From: Leptasterias polaris
Taxonomy: Eukaryota > Echinodermata > Asteroidea > Forcipulatida > Asteriidae
DNA length: 64,000 nt
Direction: 5' to 3'
Assembly: GCA_037783415.1 (NCBI GenBank)
Contig: JAZGTN010000046.1
Span: 6,206,501 to 6,270,500 of the forward strand
How positions within the stretch are numbered: position 1 is the stretch's first letter; each line of letters starts with the position of its first letter. Position numbers and translations under genes: made by a program. Below are positions 60,501-64,000 of this stretch, in pieces. Under the pieces are notes generated by a model. The model was given only the letters and a program-made list of their open reading frames with translations, searched no databases and was not told where the DNA came from.

Positions 60501-61859
60501 GTTTAATTTTTTTCAATTTCGTAAAGAGGCAATCAATTTCGCTAAATGAGAATTCAAATAAGTACGACTAAAGAAATACGAATAAACAGATAATCTGTAT
60601 TAGGCAACTGTTTCGTATCTTCACTTTAATTCAGGCAAACCTTATTTTCTTTATTTATGGTTCCAGGATACTTTACATGGGGCCCATGATGTTTTTTCTT
60701 CTTTGTTTTCTCCTATATTCTTTTATGGGGGGGATCTTTATTGGTTAACTGGCCTAATTTTGTATTGTGTTTGAATGGGGTGTTTCTTTATGTTTTTCCT
60801 GGTTTTTGTTGTTTATGTTGTTTCTTCCTCAACCATCAATCTGGTGGCGTGCCAGACATCTTGGCGTATATGTTTAGGTATGGTTGTACCACAAGCTGCA
60901 AACTTATTGAAATATGCGTGTAAAACTGTAGCAAAAAGCTCGTCTTCGAAGTACAAAGTGACTCAAGTGCAAATAAGTGAACCGTATATGCCTTATTAAC
61001 AAAGCGTTTTTTAGATTGCACAAATTACAGAAATGACTGCCCAAAAATGAATTTGAATGACTAAACACACGCCTCAAAAAGCTCCGGCGAATTTGAATGC
61101 TGCTTTGATGAATCGTTAAATTGAATGATTATTTTGTTAAATCGAATGACGCAACAGTACATTTGACTAGTCATAAAACGAAATCGAATGACCCTTTTTA
61201 GTAGCATTCGATTTCGCGCGAAATAGAATAGCGTGGTGGTTAAATTGGCTGCTCATTTGCCGAAATTGACCGAGAAAACCTATATTATTATAAAACAAAC
61301 AGCTGCATTGTTAAGCTGTGTCTGGTACTATCGAGTCCATATGGTTGTATCCTATGATAAATTTAGTGAATTGTATACCGTTTTCCTACCGTGCTACCCC
61401 ATAATAGCGATACCCTCCTTGCATTTAGCCATCCCAACAGACCAAGACGCACAACCATCTTATTAATCTGAACACATGCAGATATAACATGCATGCAATG
61501 CAGTAAAACAGCAGGAAAGGAAGGGATGTCCTAACAAGTGAAAAATTGAATAGTGCATTTTCTTCATGGGAAGCTCTATTTTATTATGAGCATTTTAAAA
61601 CAATGGTGTGTTTAGCTTTTGTTTAACTGTTTGAATATTACAGTTTATCCAAGGCACTTTCCTTGAGGATGCTTACTGATTGTTTGAGTTAAAAGTGTAC
61701 CTTTCTTGCAATCAAGTCCCTGGTACCCAGCGGCACAGCTGCAACCGTATGGATCTGGTAAACAGAACAGCATTCCTTCACAGGTAGAACCATTTGATGG
61801 CAACCCAACAGAATCACAGTGAAGGCTCCCTTCTTGGCCGAAGCGGTTTGGTCCTTGTA
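45515..61859 (-). CDS. Tie1/2-like: Gene B: Tie-like receptor tyrosine kinase (5' part beyond window)
   Basis: Spliced minus-strand gene and paralog of gene A. Visible exons: 61859-61701, 60102-59971, 59221-58928, 58696-58388, 58234-57947, 57469-57170, 56650-56366, 56042-55737, 55590-55312, 54677-54372, 54050-53763, 53519-53281, 52730-52661, 52080-51974, 51475-51256, 50906-50668, 50545-50476, 50280-50099, 49542-49233, 48879-48769, 48622-48456, 48015-47903, 47575-47505, 46997-46957, 46859-46763, 46274-46169, 45589-45515. Order is two EGF, twelve FN3, membrane span, juxtamembrane Tyr motifs, tyrosine kinase, short tail. Phases agree at every junction except that exon 48015-47903 is 113 bp where 114 is needed: one base is missing in the catalytic loop. 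Ig domains and signal peptide are expected to the right of 64000. Either a recent pseudogene or allele, or an assembly error. Confidence 0.85.
46169..46274 (-). CDS. Tie1/2-like: Gene B: kinase C-lobe end
   Basis: Encodes [20 protein letters not shown] then [15 protein letters not shown], with the conserved CW...RP pair of subdomain XI. Phase 2 to 0. Confidence 0.87.
46763..46859 (-). CDS. Tie1/2-like: Gene B: kinase C-lobe exon
   Basis: Encodes [20 protein letters not shown] and [11 protein letters not shown], the alpha-F to alpha-G region. Phase 1 to 2. Confidence 0.85.
46957..46997 (-). CDS. Tie1/2-like: Gene B: kinase 41-bp exon (alpha-F)
   Basis: Micro-exon completing [16 protein letters not shown], the invariant DVWSFG of the C-lobe. 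Phase 2 to 1. Confidence 0.85.
47105..47465. repeat. Degenerate tandem repeat in a kinase intron
   Basis: Repeated AATGTCGCCCCGACCTAAAT and GTAGCCCCAAACTTGTACCT units of irregular length, ending with an inverted copy around 47410-47465. Not coding. Confidence 0.75.
47505..47575 (-). CDS. Tie1/2-like: Gene B: kinase activation-loop exon
   Basis: Encodes [20 protein letters not shown] then RSDV, the P+1 loop and APE-equivalent (ALES) of tyrosine kinases. Phase 0 to 2. Confidence 0.85.
47903..48015 (-). pseudogene. Tie1/2-like: Gene B: kinase catalytic-loop exon with 1-bp deletion
   Basis: Opens VIHRDL, but then reads QQG and reaches a stop ten codons on. One extra base after CTG restores [19 protein letters not shown] and [13 protein letters not shown]. 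Exon length is 113 bp, whereas phases 0 to 0 need 114. As read, the kinase lacks the rest of its catalytic loop, the DFG motif and the C-lobe. True null allele, pseudogene or sequencing error cannot be told apart here. Confidence 0.85.
48456..48622 (-). CDS. Tie1/2-like: Gene B: kinase hinge exon with GC donor
   Basis: [19 protein letters not shown] (hinge) and [19 protein letters not shown] (alpha-E). The only phase-correct donor is GGG|GCAAGT, a GC-AG intron. It makes the join LAATG|VIHRDL, exactly as the family requires. Confidence 0.82.
48769..48879 (-). CDS. Tie1/2-like: Gene B: kinase alpha-C exon
   Basis: [11 protein letters not shown] carries the alpha-C Glu that pairs with the catalytic Lys. 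It is followed by [15 protein letters not shown], standard receptor-kinase beta-4. Phase 1 to 1. Confidence 0.85.
49233..49542 (-). CDS. Tie1/2-like: Gene B: juxtamembrane region and kinase N-lobe start
   Basis: 103 residues. Three possible phosphotyrosine motifs (SYENT, IYEPV, TYEDV) precede [12 protein letters not shown]. The glycine loop is GKGYFGEV and the ATP-anchoring Lys lies in AAIKKLK. Phase 0 to 1. Confidence 0.85.
50099..50280 (-). CDS. Tie1/2-like: Gene B: transmembrane exon
   Basis: Short Pro-containing stem ([10 protein letters not shown]), then the hydrophobic span [20 protein letters not shown], then the stop-transfer cluster [10 protein letters not shown]. This places the kinase in the cytoplasm. 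Phase 1 to 0. Confidence 0.88.
50476..50545 (-). CDS. Tie1/2-like: Gene B: FN3 domain 12, second half
   Basis: 70 bp encoding [20 protein letters not shown]. Ends in phase 1 at GTAGGT and splices to the transmembrane exon. Confidence 0.8.
50668..50906 (-). CDS. Tie1/2-like: Gene B: FN3 domain 12, first half
   Basis: 80 residues with [18 protein letters not shown] and [20 protein letters not shown], related to the domain 10 module. This ordinary FN3 takes the membrane-proximal place where gene A has its phosphatase-type domain. Confidence 0.8.
51256..51475 (-). CDS. Tie1/2-like: Gene B: FN3 domain 11, second half
   Basis: 73 residues with [21 protein letters not shown]. Phase 0 to 1. Counterpart of gene A 2167-2386. 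Confidence 0.8.
51974..52080 (-). CDS. Tie1/2-like: Gene B: FN3 domain 11, first half
   Basis: 36 residues with [19 protein letters not shown]. Counterpart of gene A 2834-2940. Confidence 0.8.
52255..52315 (+). mobile_element. tRNA-like SINE fragment
   Basis: CGAGGTCGCATGTTCAAATC and CCGCTGTAATAG, TTCTTTGTTCAACC: the B-box end of the same SINE as at 1095-1225 and 44065. Confidence 0.5.
52661..52730 (-). CDS. Tie1/2-like: Gene B: FN3 domain 10, second half
   Basis: 70 bp encoding [20 protein letters not shown]. Phase 0 to 1. Clearly more diverged from gene A (3687-3756) than the first half is. Confidence 0.8.
53142..53762. repeat. Partner of the 4638-5265 near-identical block
   Basis: The (CA)n run, FN3 exon 53281-53519 and intron 53520-53762 match gene A. 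Sequence 5' of the (CA)n run and 3' of the intron is much less alike. Confidence 0.8.
53281..53519 (-). CDS. Tie1/2-like: Gene B: FN3 domain 10, first half
   Basis: 80 residues with [20 protein letters not shown], almost identical to gene A 4784-5022. Phase 1 to 0. Confidence 0.85.
53763..54050 (-). CDS. Tie1/2-like: Gene B: FN3 domain 9
   Basis: 96 residues, [18 protein letters not shown]. Counterpart of gene A 5266-5553, differing at about 14 bases, several of which change amino acids (for example R to I before LNSSDVE). Confidence 0.85.
54372..54677 (-). CDS. Tie1/2-like: Gene B: FN3 domain 8 (type A)
   Basis: 102 residues starting [45 protein letters not shown]. Closest coding match to gene A 8519-8824. 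A SINE lies in the intron on its 5' side. Confidence 0.82.
54836..55206 (+). mobile_element. tRNA-derived SINE (type 2 tail)
   Basis: GGCGTGTCGTGGCCGAGCGG head, B box GGGTTCGAGTCCCGG, tail GAAGCGCTTTGAGACGCACT then TAAAGCGCTATATAAAA and a (TTA)n run. Complete copy in an intron of gene B. Confidence 0.85.
55312..55590 (-). CDS. Tie1/2-like: Gene B: FN3 domain 7 (type B)
   Basis: 93 residues starting [23 protein letters not shown] and [15 protein letters not shown]. Two residues shorter than the other type-B copy. Confidence 0.82.
55737..56042 (-). CDS. Tie1/2-like: Gene B: FN3 domain 6 (type A)
   Basis: 102 residues starting [47 protein letters not shown]. Its upstream intron matches the intron upstream of gene A exon 8519-8824. 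Confidence 0.82.
56366..56650 (-). CDS. Tie1/2-like: Gene B: FN3 domain 5 (type B)
   Basis: 95 residues starting [30 protein letters not shown] and [12 protein letters not shown]. Close relative of gene A 7893-8177. Confidence 0.82.
57170..57469 (-). CDS. Tie1/2-like: Gene B: FN3 domain 4 (type A)
   Basis: 100 residues starting [30 protein letters not shown] and [18 protein letters not shown]. First of three type-A modules alternating with type B. Confidence 0.8.
57947..58234 (-). CDS. Tie1/2-like: Gene B: FN3 domain 3
   Basis: 96 residues starting [52 protein letters not shown] type-B-like FN3 found only in gene B. Confidence 0.8.
58388..58696 (-). CDS. Tie1/2-like: Gene B: FN3 domain 2
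   Basis: 103 residues starting [33 protein letters not shown] diverged type-A FN3 with [13 protein letters not shown]. No direct counterpart in gene A. Confidence 0.8.
58928..59221 (-). CDS. Tie1/2-like: Gene B: FN3 domain 1
   Basis: 98 residues with [21 protein letters not shown]. Counterpart of gene A 9659-9952, including homologous sequence in both flanking introns. Confidence 0.82.
59494..59884. mobile_element. TTAA-flanked fold-back MITE
   Basis: Ends TTAAAGGTGCTGTATACGTT and mirrored TTAAAGGGTCTGTATACG. The centre is a perfect palindrome around GCGTTACGGCCGTAACGC (59680-59718). Same TTAA-AGG end type as 7459-7838 but a different body. Confidence 0.75.
59971..60102 (-). CDS. Tie1/2-like: Gene B: EGF-like module
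   Basis: 44 residues, [16 protein letters not shown] and [13 protein letters not shown]. Ortholog-like to gene A 13318-13449. The two following EGF exons of gene A are absent here; only a TTAA-type MITE lies before the first FN3. Confidence 0.82.
60260..61281. mobile_element. 1.02-kb TIR element in gene B intron
   Basis: About 35-bp terminal inverted repeats, AGGTTTTCTCGGTCAATTTC followed by GGCAAATGAGCAGCC, mirrored at 61247-61281. The homologous gene A intron (near 13606) is uninterrupted, giving the empty site. Interior has many ATTCAATTT/GAATGA motifs, mostly in one direction on the left and mirrored on the right. No transposase seen. Confidence 0.8.
61701..61859 (-). CDS. Tie1/2-like: Gene B: EGF-like with Tie signature
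   Basis: 53 residues with [21 protein letters not shown], almost identical to gene A exon 14012-14170. First gene B exon in the window. The next upstream intron is interrupted by a LINE. Confidence 0.85.
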
Positions 61860-62206
61860 CTAAGTACAATAAACATGATATCAACAACATTTATAGAACT
61901 GTTGTGTATTGGATGATACTTCTTCACAACCGTGTAATCATGCGACCATTTTAGCGTGATAAAAACCGGGTTGGTGGCACGCATCAGCAACAGCTATATT
62001 TAAACAAATATTCAAAGAAAAAATGATTTAATAGTTTTTCACAAAATGCAGTAAAATTTGCACACAGTAGTGCGCTGAAATTGGGGTTATTATTTGTTTC
62101 GTTTTTTTGTTTTGCATGTGTATGTCTTTATATCACAATTAAATCCTCGCCACAGTAGGAAGTTTTCGACCAATCAGAAAGCATAAAATCCAAAGATATG
62201 TGTTGA

Positions 62207-64000
62207 TCAACATGCGCCTATCAAGATCAACATACGCCTATCAAGACAAAAACTATTACTGTTCGTCCCCGTGTGCCATGGTACAATGATGAAATCAAAT
62301 TTGCCAAAAGATTAAGAAGGAAAGCTGAAAATAAATGGAGAAAGTCTAAACTTTTACAGGATTTGAACTGTTTCAGGCAGAAGAAAAATAATGTTACATT
62401 TCTGATGAACAAGGCTCGTGGGGATTATTACACCAACTTTGTTAATGAAAACAGTGATGATCAGCGCAGGTTGTTCAAGGTTAGCAGGTCTTTTCTGTTG
62501 CCTCCACACTCTAATGACACTGAACTTGCCAACAAAATGGGTACTTTCTTTGTTCAGAAAATTTCAAAGATCAGATTCTAGGGTCTGTGATACATGTTTG
62601 ATAGAATTTGAAAGTCTTTCAGAGGAAAGTGTTCGTATTAAGCTGATTTTAGGTTCTAACAAGAAATGTTGCATACTTGACCCCATTCCCATGAAATTAC
62701 TTATTGTTTGTTTGGAGATTCCTTTACCTGTTATCACCAGAATGGTAAATTCATCTCTTTGTTCTGGTCATTTCCCCGATGTCTGGAAATCAGCTGTTGT
62801 TTTACCCTTGCTCAAAAAACCTGGTCTTGATTTGAAAATTGAAAATTTCAGACCAATCAGCAACCTACATTTCGTTTCTAAACTAGTTAAACAAGTTGTT
62901 GCGAATCAATTTACAGTGTCACTTATCCAATAACAATCTGTTGCCGATTGCTCATTCAGCTTACCGTAAGCATCATAATACTGAGACAGCGCTTCTTAAG
63001 GTTAGGAACGATCTTTTAATGGCTATGAATAAGCAGCATGTGTCTTTGTTAGTTTTACTTGATTTGAGTTCCGCTTTTGATTCTTTAGATCATCAGGTTT
63101 TACTGCGCACATTGGAGTATGATTTAAATCCTATTTGTCTAACAGATCTCAGCGTGTTTTGGTGAACGGTAGGTAACCTCTCTCAGAAATTTGAATGGTT
63201 GCTCAGTAATGGTTTGATGTTAAACGACACCAAAACTGAATTCATGGTTATTGGCACTCGTCAACAGTTGGCCAAAGTTAATATTCACAGCATCAAGGTG
63301 GGGAGTCTCAGAGTAACCCCTGTTCCCATTGTTAAAAACATGGGCGACTGGTTCGATAGTCATATGAATATGAACACGCACATTACAAAAGCTTGCAGCA
63401 CGTCTTTTTATTTTTTACCTAATATTAGACGTATCAGAAAATATCTGTCAAGGAGTTGCACCGACAAATTAATTCATGCCTTTATATCAAGTCGTTTGGA
63501 CTATTGTAACAGCCTCCTCTATGGTTTGCCAGACAATCTCATCAATAAGCTTCAACGGGTCCAAAACTCAAGTGCTAGGCTTGTTTGTAATGAAAATAGA
63601 TATTGCCATACCACGCCTTTGCTAGTTGATTTACATTTGCTACCTGTCAGATTTAGGATCAATTAAAAAAATTTGCTGTTTGTGTATAAAGCCTAAATGG
63701 GCAAGCGCCTTCATATTTGTGTAATCTTTTAACTAAAAGGTCTTTGTCTAAATACTGTCTATGTAGTTTTAATGACACTTCCATTCTCAGTTACCCACTT
63801 TGTAAAACTAAAAGTACTCTGGGAGATCGCGCTTTTGAGTGTGTTGCCCCTAAACTTTGGAATGCTCTCCCACATATGCCATCAGAATCGCCAATAATAC
63901 AGGTACCTTCAAAACGTTGCTCAAGGCCCATTTATTTCGGCAGGCTTTTTATTAGTATTTTATGCGGCCTTTGGCCGGCTGATGTATAATTTCTGTTGAT
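62207..64000 (+). mobile_element. CR1/L2-type LINE fragment
   Basis: Frames in order: RLRRKAENKWRKSKL and MNKARGDYYTNF (linker), FRPISNLHFVSKLVKQVV, AYRKHHNTETALLKVRNDLL, VSLLVLLDLSSAFDSLDHQV (RT), a deletion at about 63110-63190 that removes the catalytic motif, SSNGLMLNDTKTEFMVIG-like sequence, SRLDYCNSLLYGLP and GDRAFECVAPKLWNALP. Several frameshifts; dead. The left limit is where homology with gene A's intron (to about 17500) stops. It continues past the window. Confidence 0.8.

Overview
The window is metazoan nuclear DNA: AT-rich, with small exons, GT-AG introns and dense transposons. The protein-coding content points to an invertebrate deuterostome, most likely an echinoderm. That is an inference from gene type and repeat style; no marker gene settles it.

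Two paralogous multi-exon genes, both on the minus strand, dominate the window. Each encodes the ectodomain of a Tie-like (angiopoietin-receptor-like) transmembrane receptor. Gene A starts at 33185 and runs leftward off the window. It has a signal peptide, two Ig-like modules, five EGF-like modules (the second has the Tie signature around [11 protein letters not shown]), a short Cys linker and eight fibronectin type III (FN3) domains. Its last domain is the membrane-proximal type known from receptor tyrosine phosphatases. Its membrane span and cytoplasmic part lie beyond position 1. Gene B enters from the right edge and ends at 45515. The visible part has two EGF-like exons, twelve FN3 domains, a membrane span, a juxtamembrane region with Tyr motifs and a complete receptor-tyrosine-kinase domain ending in a YVNI tail. 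I checked the exon phases of both genes and every junction used is consistent, except one exon of gene B. There, one base is missing inside the HRDLAARN catalytic loop.

Layout: 1-33.2 kb, gene A. Its introns hold SINEs, two TTAA-type or fold-back palindromes, a 5'-truncated L1/Tx1-type LINE (14.29-17.26 kb), a probable Gypsy LTR with primer-binding site (18-19 kb), a BEL/Pao LTR retrotransposon (22.1-29.3 kb) and a Penelope-like GIY-YIG fragment (29.9-31.6 kb). 33.2-45.5 kb is intergenic, with SINEs, several TIR elements, a 3.4-kb TIR element with 8-bp target duplications carrying a decayed RecQ-like helicase (37.93-41.31 kb), and a 105-bp x 4 tandem array. 45.5-61.9 kb is gene B. 62.2-64 kb is a CR1/L2-type LINE in gene B's next intron.

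Because the genes are paralogs, each supplies empty sites for insertions in the other. This dates the LINE in gene A and a 1.0-kb TIR element in gene B to after the duplication. The paralogs also share one block (about 4.64-5.27 kb versus 53.15-53.76 kb) whose intron is almost identical while the neighbouring exon differs by about 5%, which suggests recent gene conversion.
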